DNA from: Muricomes intestini
GTDB taxonomy: Bacteria; Bacillota; Clostridia; Lachnospirales; Lachnospiraceae
Direction of reading: 5' to 3'
DNA length: 64,000 nt
Assembly: GCF_004346165.1 (NCBI RefSeq)
Contig: NZ_SLZZ01000003.1
Span: forward strand, 1 to 64,000
Positions within the stretch are counted from its first letter, which is position 1; the number at the start of each line of letters is the position of its first letter. A program made the position numbers and the translations under genes. Of this stretch, positions 24,449 to 33,708 are shown one piece after another. A model generated the notes under the pieces. That model did not search any database. It was not told the DNA's origin and saw only the letters and a list, made by a program, of their open reading frames with translations.

Positions 24449-26664
24449 TTTGCATCCCCCGTGTCCGCATCTACAAATGCATTCCTCCCGGGTTCTTCTT
24501 CATCGCCCGTGAGGGGAACTTCTGTCAGCTTCCCATCCTGATACTCATATTCCCCAGATGCGCGGAAAACTGTGTTATTGGAGCCAACCTGGTCTACCTG
24601 TATAATATCTCCGTTTTCCAACTTTGACTCTTTCAGGTCAATCCTTGTATTATTCAAAAAAGTACTGGTTTGTTTCTCCCCGTTTATATATATTTTACTC
24701 TGCTTTGTAAAATTTTCGCCGTAAACACTGTAAGTTCCGTCCATCTGGGATACCAGATCTGTAATGGATGTGTCCTTGACGCCCATTACCATGTGTCCCT
24801 CAGTGATTGGTTTCCCGCTGCCCTCATAGACATACTGCTTCCCGTACAAAATATCGTACTGCAGAAGTTCCAGGTCCGATAAATAGTTCTTCGTCTGCCT
24901 CCTCTGCTGATGATAATTAAATACAGTACCAGAATGGATATCCAGCCTTTCAAATACATCTGCCATAATCTGATAAGAGGGAACATTTCTGTCTTCTTGT
25001 TTGAGTCCGATATTGTCCCAGATTACATAGTTGGTATTATAAAGGTATCGGCTCTTCATATCCTTGGCTTCCAGCCCCATAGTGGGCAGATGATCCCCAT
25101 AAAATACAACAACCGTGGGCTCACCCCGCTTCTGAATTTCCTTAATAAGATTCCCTGCAAATTTATCCATCTCGTGAACTTCATTGACATAGTATTCCCA
25201 TGAATTGCGCTTTCCCTCATCTTCCACACCGCTCACCACAATCTCCGGGTTTTCAATCATCTTCTCTGTAGGATAGTCCCCATGCCCCTGCACACTGACG
25301 GTAAACACAAAGTCCTGCTGTGTGGTAGTATCCATAGATTCCAGAATATTTGGAATCAGAATGTCATCCGTTGCCCAGCCCTTCGGTGTAGTCTGTAGGA
25401 TATTCATGAACTCCTTACTTGTAAAATGGTCAAATCCCATATGATTAAAAACTTGGGCCCGGCTGTAGAAGTTACCCCCGTTATTATGAATTGCCTCCGC
25501 ACCGTAGCCAAGGCTTTCCAGCGCCGTGGCGGCACTTTCCATTGTGTTAGTCTTTACGTAGGTCTTATATGGGTATTCCCCCGGTCCGAAGTAACGCATG
25601 TTCATCCCCGTCAGCACTTCAAACTCAGTATTTGCAGTTCCGGCACCTACAGACGGAACTTTAAAGTATCCGCTGGAAAATTCCTGACACATCTTCCTTA
25701 AGTTTGGAGTCGGATCTTCTGAAAAGTGCAGCCATTCTACTTCTGTAGGGTCAAAGTAAGATTCCAGCTGTACAAAAATGATATTCGGGAGCTCATCTTC
25801 GGACATCTCCGTCTCACTCTTTGTAATATCACCGTTATTGCTGATTTTCCGCATGGTATCTTTGCTGTAGCCTGCAGGTTCTGATATACCGGTGTCAAAA
25901 ATACTGGCTGTAAAGCAGTAGGGAAAACCATAATCTTCATAGGCAAAAGCGATATTTCCAAAATAATTGGAAACCACACGATTATCGATTGCCACATTCG
26001 TAAGTACAACATACGCACCAATCCAGAATACTACCCCGAGTAAAGAAATAATGCGATGCATTTTTCCTGTATACTGTCCCCCTCTGCGCCACATGGAAAA
26101 AACCCAAAGCACCACTGCCGCCACTCCTATAGCCAATAAAATGAGTTCAAAAGGACTAAAATAATTACCCGTCAGTTCCAAGGCATCTGAAAGTACCTTC
26201 AGGTCCTGGGCATTGAAGGGTGTGACCCTTTTTAGAAGCAAATAACCGTTACATATGCCGATAAACAACCAGAATACACTCAGCAAAATTCTGGCAAACA
26301 CCCTCCGGCGGACCAGAAATACAATGGAAAAGGTTGCAAATATCAAAAATGTATTAAATAAAAACACTTTCGGCGTTCCCACCATATAATCCCATGCCGC
26401 AAACAGAGAATGTCTTGATATCACTTCTATTAAAAAGTTCAACACAGCTGCAAGCAGATAATGGAAAATAAGTGCTGTCTTGTTCATGAAGCTGTATACA
26501 GGTTTCATTTTGTTGGCAAAAGCACTGTTGCGGCGCTGCTCAAGTGCATGCCGTTTCCGCTCCTTCCTTGCTGCTCTGTACGCTTTTATATCCTCTTTGT
26601 TAAGATTTTTTATTTTACGGAAAAAGCCTTTTATATCAGGTTTTCTGATTTGAATGTGTTTCAT
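24445..26664 (-). CDS. LTA synthase-family membrane sulfatase (phosphoglycerol transferase)
   Basis: A 739-residue membrane enzyme of the LtaS/MdoB alkaline-phosphatase superfamily, which polymerises or transfers phosphoglycerol on the cell surface. A basic cytoplasmic leader (residues 1-55) precedes about five membrane helices up to residue 230. The extracellular catalytic domain has NIIFVQLESYFDPTE (metal Glu), then GAGTANTEFEVLTGMN (nucleophilic Thr), VQGHGDYPTEKM and VVFYGDHLPTMG (metal Asp/His). The last 120 residues after the catalytic domain form a beta-rich tail with TSTFLNNTRIDLKES and low-complexity acidic residues. It starts 12 nt after valS and overlaps folC by 4 nt. Confidence 0.88.
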   Translation of the reverse strand: MKHIQIRKPDIKGFFRKIKNLNKEDIKAYRAARKERKRHALEQRRNSAFANKMKPVYSFMNKTALIFHYLLAAVLNFLIEVISRHSLFAAWDYMVGTPKVFLFNTFLIFATFSIVFLVRRRVFARILLSVFWLFIGICNGYLLLKRVTPFNAQDLKVLSDALELTGNYFSPFELILLAIGVAAVVLWVFSMWRRGGQYTGKMHRIISLLGVVFWIGAYVVLTNVAIDNRVVSNYFGNIAFAYEDYGFPYCFTASIFDTGISEPAGYSKDTMRKISNNGDITKSETEMSEDELPNIIFVQLESYFDPTEVEWLHFSEDPTPNLRKMCQEFSSGYFKVPSVGAGTANTEFEVLTGMNMRYFGPGEYPYKTYVKTNTMESAATALESLGYGAEAIHNNGGNFYSRAQVFNHMGFDHFTSKEFMNILQTTPKGWATDDILIPNILESMDTTTQQDFVFTVSVQGHGDYPTEKMIENPEIVVSGVEDEGKRNSWEYYVNEVHEMDKFAGNLIKEIQKRGEPTVVVFYGDHLPTMGLEAKDMKSRYLYNTNYVIWDNIGLKQEDRNVPSYQIMADVFERLDIHSGTVFNYHQQRRQTKNYLSDLELLQYDILYGKQYVYEGSGKPITEGHMVMGVKDTSITDLVSQMDGTYSVYGENFTKQSKIYINGEKQTSTFLNNTRIDLKESKLENGDIIQVDQVGSNNTVFRASGEYEYQDGKLTEVPLTGDEEEPGRNAFVDADTGDAK

Positions 26665-26676
26665 GTATAACCACTC

Positions 26677-29328
26677 CTATGATTTCCTCAAGCCTGCCAT
26701 TCTCTCCTGCACCTGCTCTAACATTTGTGTATATTTTTCCAGTTTTTCTCTTTCTTCCTGTATCTTTGTCTCTGGGGCTTTGCTGATGAATCTTTCATTT
26801 GCCAGCATACCTTCTGCTCTTGCAATTTCCTTTTTCAGCTTTTCTTCTTCCTTTGTCAGACGCTTTAGTTCCTGTTCGAAATCAACCAGCTCCTCCATGG
26901 GAAGATAAATAACTGCATCCGGCACAACAATGGAAACTGCATCCTCTGAGACTCCCTCTTTTCTTGTGCCAATAAATATCTCCGTTGCACCCATAAGAGG
27001 CTTCACAGAAGCAGACAAAACTTTAAAACCAGCTACAAGTGTTTCATCTTCACTTACAATAAACACTTTGGTTTTACGGCTGTTTGCAACATTCATCTCG
27101 GAGCGGATGTTGCGGATACCTCGGATTACTTCTTTCATGTGCTCTACAATATTTTCCGATACGGCAAAGCTCCATTCTTCTTTGTATACCGGCCACTTAG
27201 AAATCATCAGTGACTCCTCTTCCGGAACAAGGACATTGTAGATTTCCTCTGTTACAAATGGCATAAATGGATGGAGCATTTTCAGTGCCTGCCCCAGGAC
27301 AGTTTTCAGCGTCCACAGAGCACAGTTAGCCGCCTTTGAGTCTTCATCTTTATGGTAAATACGATACTTTGCAATTTCTATATACCAATCACAGAATTCG
27401 TCCCAGATAAAATCGTACACTTTTTGTACTGCGATACCCAGCTCAAATTTATCCATATTCTCCGTCACATCTTTTGCCAGAGTATTCACTTTAGATAGAA
27501 TCCACTTATCAGTTTCCGCCAGTTCAGAAATGCCGGGCTGTGTCAGTTCCTCATTTTCAATGTTCATGAGGATAAAGCGTGACGCATTCCATACCTTATT
27601 TGCAAAGTTCCTGCTTGCCTCTACCCTTTCCGGATAAAAACGCATGTCGTTTCCGGGAGCATTTCCTGTCACCAGTGTGAGACGAAGTGCATCCGCACCA
27701 TACTGGTTGATGATATCTAACGGATCGATTCCATTTCCAAGAGACTTACTCATCTTACGCCCTTGTGAATCTCTCACAAGACCATGAATTAATACCGTAT
27801 TAAAGGGTGCTTTTCCAGTATGCTCATATCCCGAGAACACCATCCGGATGACCCAGAAAATAATAATATCATATCCAGTTACCAGCACATCTGTAGGATA
27901 GAAATAGTCTAAGTCATCTGTTTGTTCCGGCCACCCCAGTGTAGAGAAGGGCCACAGTGCTGAGCTGAACCATGTGTCCAAGGTATCTTCATCCTGAGTA
28001 AAGTGAGTCCCCCCACAATGTGGGCATACTGAAGGTACCTCTTTCGCCACTACAAATTCTCCGCACTCATCACAATAATATGCAGGAATTCTGTGTCCCC
28101 ACCAAATTTGTCTGGAAATACACCAGTCTTTAATGTTTTCCAGCCAATGCAAATAATTCTTACCAAAGCGTTCCGGCACAAACTTCAATTCGCCGGTCTT
28201 CAATGCGTTGATTGCAGGCTTTGCCAATTCTTCCATCTTCACAAACCACTGCTGTTTAATCAGCGGTTCTACGACTGTCGAACACCTGTCATGAGTGCCC
28301 ACACTGTGAGAGTGAGGCTCTATCTTTACAAGATAACCCTGACTTTTCAAATCCTCTACAATTGCTTTTCTCGCCTCATAACGCTCCAGGCCCGCATATT
28401 TGCCGCCCTTCTCATTTATGGTGGCATCATCATTCATAATATTGACTTCCTCCAGGTTATGACGCTTTCCCACTTCAAAATCATTGGGGTCATGAGCAGG
28501 AGTAATCTTTACAGCACCTGTGCCAAACTCTTTGTCAACATAATAATCAGCTACAATAGGAATTTCCCGGTTTACCAGCGGCAATATTGCATTCTTACCC
28601 ACAATGTCCTTATATCGCTCATCATCCGGGTGTACTGCTATTGCAGTATCTCCCAGCATAGTTTCCGGACGTGTAGTGGCAATCTCAAGGAAACGCTCTG
28701 TACCTGCTATTGGATATTTGATATGCCAGAAAAAACCGTCCTGCTCTTCATGCTCCACCTCCGCATCGGAAAGAGACGATTTGCAAGCCGGGCACCAGTT
28801 AATAATTCTGGAGCCTTTATAGATGTATCCTTTTTCATACAGACGGATAAATACTTCCTCTACCGCCCTAGAGCAGCCTTCATCCATTGTAAAGCGTTCT
28901 CTGTCCCAGTCGCAGGAAATACCTAGCTTCTTCAATTGGTTCTCAATGGTCCCGGCGTATTCTTCTTTCCACTGCCATGTTCTTTTCAGAAAGCCTTCAC
29001 GTCCTAGTTCCTTCTTGTCAATCCCCTCTTCTTTTAATTGATTTGTAACCTTGACCTCTGTGGAAATTGCAGCGTGATCTGTCCCCGGTATCCACAGGGC
29101 ATTGTATCCCTCCATTCTTTTATAGCGGATCAGGATATCCTGCAGTGTATTGTCCAGAGCATGTCCCATGTGCAGTTTTCCCGTAATATTTGGCGGAGGC
29201 ATTACAGTTGTAAATGGCTTTCTGCTTCTGTCAACCTCTGCATGAAAATACTTGTTTTCACACCATCTTTCATACAATTTTCCCTCAATTTCCTTCGGAT
29301 TATAAGTTTTCGCCAGTTCCTTTCCCAT
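26677..29328 (-). CDS. valS: valyl-tRNA synthetase
   Basis: An 883-residue class Ia synthetase charging tRNA-Val. The HIGH motif lies in [17 protein letters not shown] (about residue 45). The editing CP1 domain spans about 180-340, with [20 protein letters not shown]. The KMSKS motif lies in [11 protein letters not shown] (about 523). The anticodon-binding helices follow, and the C-terminal coiled coil ([20 protein letters not shown]) covers the last 70 residues. Expression is controlled by the T-box leader at 29381-29735. It heads an operon with the LTA synthase-like gene, folC, a small ORF and the TPR gene. Confidence 0.98.
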   Translation of the reverse strand: MGKELAKTYNPKEIEGKLYERWCENKYFHAEVDRSRKPFTTVMPPPNITGKLHMGHALDNTLQDILIRYKRMEGYNALWIPGTDHAAISTEVKVTNQLKEEGIDKKELGREGFLKRTWQWKEEYAGTIENQLKKLGISCDWDRERFTMDEGCSRAVEEVFIRLYEKGYIYKGSRIINWCPACKSSLSDAEVEHEEQDGFFWHIKYPIAGTERFLEIATTRPETMLGDTAIAVHPDDERYKDIVGKNAILPLVNREIPIVADYYVDKEFGTGAVKITPAHDPNDFEVGKRHNLEEVNIMNDDATINEKGGKYAGLERYEARKAIVEDLKSQGYLVKIEPHSHSVGTHDRCSTVVEPLIKQQWFVKMEELAKPAINALKTGELKFVPERFGKNYLHWLENIKDWCISRQIWWGHRIPAYYCDECGEFVVAKEVPSVCPHCGGTHFTQDEDTLDTWFSSALWPFSTLGWPEQTDDLDYFYPTDVLVTGYDIIIFWVIRMVFSGYEHTGKAPFNTVLIHGLVRDSQGRKMSKSLGNGIDPLDIINQYGADALRLTLVTGNAPGNDMRFYPERVEASRNFANKVWNASRFILMNIENEELTQPGISELAETDKWILSKVNTLAKDVTENMDKFELGIAVQKVYDFIWDEFCDWYIEIAKYRIYHKDEDSKAANCALWTLKTVLGQALKMLHPFMPFVTEEIYNVLVPEEESLMISKWPVYKEEWSFAVSENIVEHMKEVIRGIRNIRSEMNVANSRKTKVFIVSEDETLVAGFKVLSASVKPLMGATEIFIGTRKEGVSEDAVSIVVPDAVIYLPMEELVDFEQELKRLTKEEEKLKKEIARAEGMLANERFISKAPETKIQEEREKLEKYTQMLEQVQERMAGLRKS

Positions 29329-29380
29329 TGTTTCCTCCTTATTCCCTGTCCTTTCACGAAATTTTCACATTTTCAAAAAC

Positions 29381-29735
29381 TTAAAACGCCCTTTACTTGT
29401 TGTAAAGGGCGTAATCTACGCGGTACCACCTTAATTTTATGCCCAGCTTACTCTCAAAGGCCAAATTTAATCTTACCTTTTCCAGCAGGCATCTTTTTAG
29501 TGCACTGCAGCATTAACACTTCGCAAAATAGCTTGCCCAATTTTCTGAAAGTCAATGAGACAGCACACTAGCCCTGTAACGCGGACAACTACGGGATGTC
29601 TTACTGCTATGTTCAGACCTCCGGTTCAGAAGCTACCTTCCACAATTCTCTTCTGAAACTGCCTTCCAGCCAATGGGCAGTTCTCTCTGTCAAGAGTAAT
29701 TATGTACTCCTCTTCCTCAGCACCTTTATACTTTA
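29381..29735 (-). promoter_or_regulatory. T-box riboswitch of valS
   Basis: Transcribed on the minus strand ahead of valS. The conserved antiterminator bulge AAGGTGGTACCGCG is present at 29432-29419. It is followed by an intrinsic terminator whose 11-bp stem (ACGCCCTTTAC with GTAAAGGGCGT, 29386-29412) runs into TTTTAAG. Upstream are stem-I elements AGAGGAGTAC, GACAGAGAGAAC and GGAAGGTAGC. Uncharged tRNA-Val would favour antitermination. A GUC triplet at 29616-29618, just before UGAAC, is a possible specifier; this is not proven. Confidence 0.93.
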
Positions 29736-29815
29736 TCCTTCTGGATAGTTACGAAAATGTTAACTATATATACTTATTGAACTACTAATGTTCAATAAGG
29801 TATGAATTAAGGTCT

Positions 29816-29844
29816 ATCATATCTTTCAGATGCTGATTTGTCAA
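29816..29844 (-). promoter_or_regulatory. sigma-A promoter of the valS operon
   Basis: Minus strand: TTGACA (29844-29839), 17 nt, TATGAT (29821-29816). The transcript would begin near 29809 and include a 10-bp stem-loop (CTTATTGAAC/GTTCAATAAG, about 29774-29800) before the T-box proper. Confidence 0.8.
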
Positions 29845-29866
29845 GGTTTTTAATAAATCTTAAGAT

Positions 29867-30223
29867 TCAAAGTTTTTGGAAATAGAAGAAATCCACCTCT
29901 TGTTTTGACAAAGACATACAGGGGTTTCCTAATCTGCTTCTAATTCCTTGTGTGACCAGCTGATAGGCATTCCAAAAATCCACTTCGCTTTGCACCTCAA
30001 CAGGGCTTCTGGTACTGACAATTGAAAATGCTATACTGATTGGAGTCTCTTTTTCATTCACTTGTCTGGCAGAATACCCGATGTATATATCTCCTGAAAC
30101 ATATATATTATTTTCCTCATATATCTTCTCTGCACTTACATCCCACAAAGCAGCAATTAAATCTGCTGTATACCTCTCGCAGTCAAGATCAAAAAATGTG
30201 ATTGTATAACGTTCTGTAACCAT
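29867..30223 (-). CDS. hypothetical protein, 118 aa
   Basis: A small soluble protein with no signal peptide or membrane segment. It begins MVTERYTITFFDLDCERYTA and reads as alternating strands and helices; the C-terminal part has LVTQGIRSRLGNPCMSLSKQ. I do not recognise a family. It stands alone between the GH73 gene upstream and the valS promoter downstream, same strand. The length, and the absence of any overlapping better ORF, support it as real. Confidence 0.65.
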   Translation of the reverse strand: MVTERYTITFFDLDCERYTADLIAALWDVSAEKIYEENNIYVSGDIYIGYSARQVNEKETPISIAFSIVSTRSPVEVQSEVDFWNAYQLVTQGIRSRLGNPCMSLSKQEVDFFYFQKL

Positions 30224-30287
30224 AGTTCACCATATCTGTTTCTTTTATATTAATATATGTTCTCGGGCATAAATTATGTTACATTGG

Positions 30288-31079
30288 TCATCTTGATGCC
30301 TTTAGCTTTGAGATCATATCTACAATAGAATATCCGTAGCGTTCCGCCGTAGCCCAGCCGTAGCCCCCCGGATTTTCCCTCTGTCCAAGCCACTCCACAT
30401 AGGGAGCGCATCCTTTTGTCACATATTCATACCGGTCATCTACGCATTCTTGATTTAGGGCATCTCCGGTGGCATAAGCTTTCAGATGCTGTATCTGGGC
30501 ACGTATTCCTGTCCTGACATCCGCAAAGGATTCTCCCGCCACACCGCCCCCTGTAGTGCCAAGCCCTGCAAAATTAAACTGCTCAATAGATGCATCTCCG
30601 CCATACTGCAGCCATCCTGTCTCCTTCATAGTCTGCACAAAAGCAACCTCCGGACGAACCTCCTCTGCTACGGCTTCATCATAGTACATCTGGCAAAAAG
30701 TCTCAATGCTGCCCGCACCACCCTTCTGCAGTTCCTTTGATGGATATGTTTCACCGCTGGATTTAAAATATGTTACCAACTGCTCCACTGTCACAGGGCT
30801 TTTCCCCATAATTGGATACTGTCCCTGGGCAATTACTTCTTCAGTCTGTTCTTCTTTACTTTTGTCCTCCTCTGTTTTGCTGTCATTTCCTGTCTTTGCC
30901 GCTGAATTTTCTTGTTCTGCTTTTTTGAGAGCTTCTTTTGAGGACGCTTGCTCCGTCTTCTTTTTTTCAATTTTCCTGTCAAATACTCCGCTATTTGAGC
31001 CGATCCCGATAACAGTAACTAAAAGAATTGCCAGCCCCAGTTCAAGCCAGATCTTAAGCTTGTTTTTTTTCAATCCCAT
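30288..31079 (-). CDS. membrane-anchored N-acetylglucosaminidase (GH73 family)
   Basis: A 263-residue peptidoglycan hydrolase. A short basic leader and one membrane helix (KIWLELGLAILLVTVIGIGS, about residues 8-27) are followed by a low-complexity Lys/Glu/Ser linker (about 35-85). The catalytic domain covers about 95-263. It contains VAEEVRPEVAFVQTMKETGW, whose Glu is the expected acid, then QFNFAGLGTTGGG, VRTGIRAQIQHLKAYA and YGWATAERYGYSIVDMI. The ATG at 31079 (MGLKKNK) is preferred over a TTG at 31175 that lies inside the upstream 96-bp repeat. It probably remodels the cell wall in growth or spore formation. Confidence 0.87.
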   Translation of the reverse strand: MGLKKNKLKIWLELGLAILLVTVIGIGSNSGVFDRKIEKKKTEQASSKEALKKAEQENSAAKTGNDSKTEEDKSKEEQTEEVIAQGQYPIMGKSPVTVEQLVTYFKSSGETYPSKELQKGGAGSIETFCQMYYDEAVAEEVRPEVAFVQTMKETGWLQYGGDASIEQFNFAGLGTTGGGVAGESFADVRTGIRAQIQHLKAYATGDALNQECVDDRYEYVTKGCAPYVEWLGQRENPGGYGWATAERYGYSIVDMISKLKASR

Positions 31080-31145
31080 ACTTGCACCCTTGTCCCAAAT
31101 TTCTATATCACACTTATCCTTTACAATATATGCAGAAGACTCTTT

Positions 31146-31241
31146 GCTTATGCTGCTTAGGCTTGGTCTTTTCAAGCCTTAGCCGCAAAGTACAACCTGC
31201 TGGCTTAATGAGGTCCTTTCGAACTTAGCAGCATGGTTGTT
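31146..31241 (-). repeat. 96-bp two-hairpin repeat, copy B
   Basis: One base different from copies A and C. It is in tandem with copy C at an exact 100-bp period, separated by the 4-nt spacer CCCT. It lies in the non-coding gap upstream of the GH73 gene. Confidence 0.9.
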
Positions 31242-31245
31242 CCCT

Positions 31246-31341
31246 GCTTATGCTGCTTAGGCTTGGTCTTTTCAAGCCTTAGCCGCAAAGTACAACCTGC
31301 TGGCTTAGTGAGGTCCTTTCGAACTTAGCAGCATGGTTGTT
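31246..31341 (-). repeat. 96-bp two-hairpin repeat, copy C
   Basis: Identical over 96 nt to copy A at 23079-23174, 8 kb away. It is the second unit of a tandem pair between the fuc operon terminator and the GH73 gene. See copy A for the two predicted hairpins. Confidence 0.9.
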
Positions 31342-31359
31342 CCCTTATATATAATAAAA

Positions 31360-31412
31360 GTTACAGTTCGACATGCATATTTAATCAAATATCCGCATAG
31401 CCGAACTGTAAC
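31360..31412 (-). terminator. terminator of the fucose operon
   Basis: GTTACAGTTCG and CGAACTGTAAC form an 11-bp stem, with further inner pairing (ATATTT/AAATAT). It is followed on the minus strand by TTTTATTATATAT. It lies 25 nt after the fucU stop. Confidence 0.8.
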
Positions 31413-31437
31413 CTATAATTTTGCTCTGTAACTGTTT

Positions 31438-31878
31438 TTATTCTGTAACTACGCCCTTCTGCAGCATTATATTTGCATAAAGTGCCTTTTCGCTTGTGGC
31501 AATAATTGCATAAGCTGTCTTGGATTCATCATAGAATTTAAAGCGTTCAATATTCCCTACAGCTTCTGCTCCTCTTTCATCATATTTAGAAACAATCTCT
31601 TTATAAGTGTCCCAAATAGGTGTCTCTACATTATCTCCCGGCATTACTTCCATTAAATTCATGGGTTTTTCAACATAAGTATCCAACGGAAATACTTTGA
31701 GGATTGCGTCAAGTATCTCAGGTACACCGTGTCCGTCACATCGGATTACAATTGCATCTTTGCCCATAGACTCTGCCGGAAAATTCCCGTCAGAAATAAC
31801 AAGTCTGTCACTGTGCCCCATCTCACATAACACTTTTAATAATTCAGGTGATAAAATCTGTGGAATTCCTTTTAACAT
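31438..31878 (-). CDS. fucU: L-fucose mutarotase (FucU/RbsD family)
   Basis: A 146-residue RbsD/FucU-fold protein interconverting sugar anomers. The family start MLKGIPQILSPELLKVLCEM is followed by GHSDRLVISDGNFPAES, including the conserved His and Asp, and the C-terminal YANIMLQKGV. The ATG at 31878 with AGGAGG upstream is chosen. A longer frame reaching 32010 would overlap the fucI C-terminus and has no ribosome site. It is the last gene of fucK-fucI-fucU. A second FucU-like gene is at 61974-62402. Confidence 0.92.
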   Translation of the reverse strand: MLKGIPQILSPELLKVLCEMGHSDRLVISDGNFPAESMGKDAIVIRCDGHGVPEILDAILKVFPLDTYVEKPMNLMEVMPGDNVETPIWDTYKEIVSKYDERGAEAVGNIERFKFYDESKTAYAIIATSEKALYANIMLQKGVVTE

Positions 31879-31891
31879 GTCTGCCTCCTGC

Positions 31892-33694
31892 TTATCGAAT
31901 AGTCTTGTACAGCGGTCCGTATGCCTGGCATGCTCTGAAGTCCTGTCCCTCTTTGTCCTGTCCAAATGCATTCCATGCTGTAGGTCTGAATATCTTCTCC
32001 TCAGGAACATTATGCATAGCTACCGGGATTCTTAACATAGAGCAAAGTGTAATTAAATCAGCTCCGATATGGCCATACATAATCGCACCGTGGTTAGCCC
32101 CCCAGTTGTTCATAACATCATAAGCGGTTGCAAATGCTCCCTCGCCTGTAGTTCTTGGTGTAAACCATGTACATGGCCATGTATAGTCTGTTCTCTTCCA
32201 GAGTGTATCTGTTACACCTTCCGGGAGTTTCACTGTCCAGCCCTCTGCTATCTGAAGCATTGGCCCTAAATTCTTAACAAGATTCAGACGAATCATTGTT
32301 ACAGGCATCTCAGCCTCTGTTACAAATCTGGAAGAATAGCCGCCGCCTCTGAAATATCCAAGGTCTGCGTAGTTCCATGTTGTAGCATTCATAATTGCTT
32401 CCTGGTCTGCCTCTGTCACATCATACCATGGCTTCATACAGCCATTTCCATCCGCATCTTGGGCCTGTCCGTTTGCATCCAGGCATGCTGCGCCTGAATT
32501 AATCAGATGAATAAATCCGCCGGACTCTTTTGCGTGGCCTTCTACTTCGTATCCTGTTGCCTTCTTTACGGCCTCCGGGCTCCAGTAAGTACGTACATCT
32601 GCAAAAATAGACGCAGAGTTTGTAAGCAGTTTTCCAAACAGCATTCCCAATCCATTCAGAACATCATTTTCTGTCGCCAAAATGTATGGCTCTCTTGCCC
32701 CGTTCCAGTCAAAGGATGTGTTGAGCATAGCCTCTGCATAGTCGCAGTTTGGATAAAAGTCTGTCCACTGTCTCTGTCCCTGGAAGCCGGCCGCAAGTGC
32801 ATTGTGTCCAACCATCTCTTCCTCTGAGCCTTCCGGAAGATTTTTATTTCCATTCATCAAATCTTTGATGATGCACATCATCTTTACTACGAACTCCCAG
32901 TCAGAATCTTTCGCTTCACGGGATTTCTGCAGGTTTTCAGGGTTCTTATCAAAGCCTTCCTTGCATTTTTCCTTAGTCCATGCAAGCGCCTTCTGATATT
33001 CTGCTTCATCATAGATACCTTCCGTCATACGGCGGATGATTTCCACCTCATCTACAGACTCTACACGCATACCAAGGTATTCTTCAATAAACGCAGGATC
33101 AATAATAGATCCACCTATTCCCATGCAGATAGAGCCAATCTGCAGATAAGATTTGCCTCTCATCGTTGCTGCAGCAACAGCGGCGCGGCCGAATCTTAAT
33201 AATTTTTCCTTTACATCACAGGGGATTTCTGTATCGTCAGCTTCCTGCACATCGTGGCCATAGATGCCAAATGCCGGAAGACCCTTCTGTGAGTATGAAG
33301 CCAGTACGGATGCGAGATAAACAGCACCAGGTCTCTCAGTTCCGTTAAATCCCCATACACCCTTGATTGTCTGTGGATCCATATCCATTGTCTCTGCACC
33401 GTAACACCAGCAGGGAGTTACAGACAGTGTAATATCTACACCCTCTTTTCTGAATTTATCTGCACACGCAGCGGCTTCTCCCACACGCCCGATTGTTGTG
33501 TCAGCAATTACAACCTTCACAGGCTCACCATTTGAATACTTTAGATTCTCCCGAAATAATTTTGCAGCAGATTTTGCCATATTCATGGTCTGCTCCTCCA
33601 GAGATTCACGTACCTTAAGAGGCCCTCTTCTCCCGTCAATAGTAGGTCTGATGCCAATCGCCGGATAACTTCCGATAAGTCTTGATTCTGCCAT
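31892..33694 (-). CDS. fucI: L-fucose isomerase
   Basis: It converts L-fucose to L-fuculose (also D-arabinose to D-ribulose) with Mn. The 600-residue length is that of FucI. Typical blocks are [20 protein letters not shown] at the N-terminus, [17 protein letters not shown] near 95, [20 protein letters not shown] near 145, [20 protein letters not shown] near 185, and [21 protein letters not shown] near 550 with a metal-binding His. It sits between the kinase and mutarotase genes with short gaps. No fuculose-1-phosphate aldolase (fucA) gene lies nearby in the window. Confidence 0.96.
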   Translation of the reverse strand: MAESRLIGSYPAIGIRPTIDGRRGPLKVRESLEEQTMNMAKSAAKLFRENLKYSNGEPVKVVIADTTIGRVGEAAACADKFRKEGVDITLSVTPCWCYGAETMDMDPQTIKGVWGFNGTERPGAVYLASVLASYSQKGLPAFGIYGHDVQEADDTEIPCDVKEKLLRFGRAAVAAATMRGKSYLQIGSICMGIGGSIIDPAFIEEYLGMRVESVDEVEIIRRMTEGIYDEAEYQKALAWTKEKCKEGFDKNPENLQKSREAKDSDWEFVVKMMCIIKDLMNGNKNLPEGSEEEMVGHNALAAGFQGQRQWTDFYPNCDYAEAMLNTSFDWNGAREPYILATENDVLNGLGMLFGKLLTNSASIFADVRTYWSPEAVKKATGYEVEGHAKESGGFIHLINSGAACLDANGQAQDADGNGCMKPWYDVTEADQEAIMNATTWNYADLGYFRGGGYSSRFVTEAEMPVTMIRLNLVKNLGPMLQIAEGWTVKLPEGVTDTLWKRTDYTWPCTWFTPRTTGEGAFATAYDVMNNWGANHGAIMYGHIGADLITLCSMLRIPVAMHNVPEEKIFRPTAWNAFGQDKEGQDFRACQAYGPLYKTIR

Positions 33695-33708
33695 AGTTTG
33701 TTTCCTCC

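Noticed and set aside
28093-28926. Plus-strand open frame of 277 codons within valS
   Set aside because: Shadow of the valyl-tRNA synthetase reading frame; no motifs.
29616-29618. GUC as the proven specifier codon of the valS T-box
   Set aside because: Position before UGAAC is suggestive, but stem I was not folded and other GUN triplets exist in the leader; kept only as a candidate.
31080-31175. N-terminal extension of the GH73 protein starting at a TTG inside the repeat
   Set aside because: No ribosome site, and the extension would place 32 polar residues before the membrane helix; the ATG at 31079 is better.
31146-31341. Tandem 96-bp repeats considered as a CRISPR array
   Set aside because: Only two units, each far longer than a CRISPR repeat, with a 4-nt spacer and no cas genes; a third copy lies 8 kb away.
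31879-32010. N-terminal extension of fucU reaching into fucI
   Set aside because: Overlaps the fucI C-terminus by about 120 nt and has no ribosome site; the family start MLKGIPQ at 31878 has AGGAGG.
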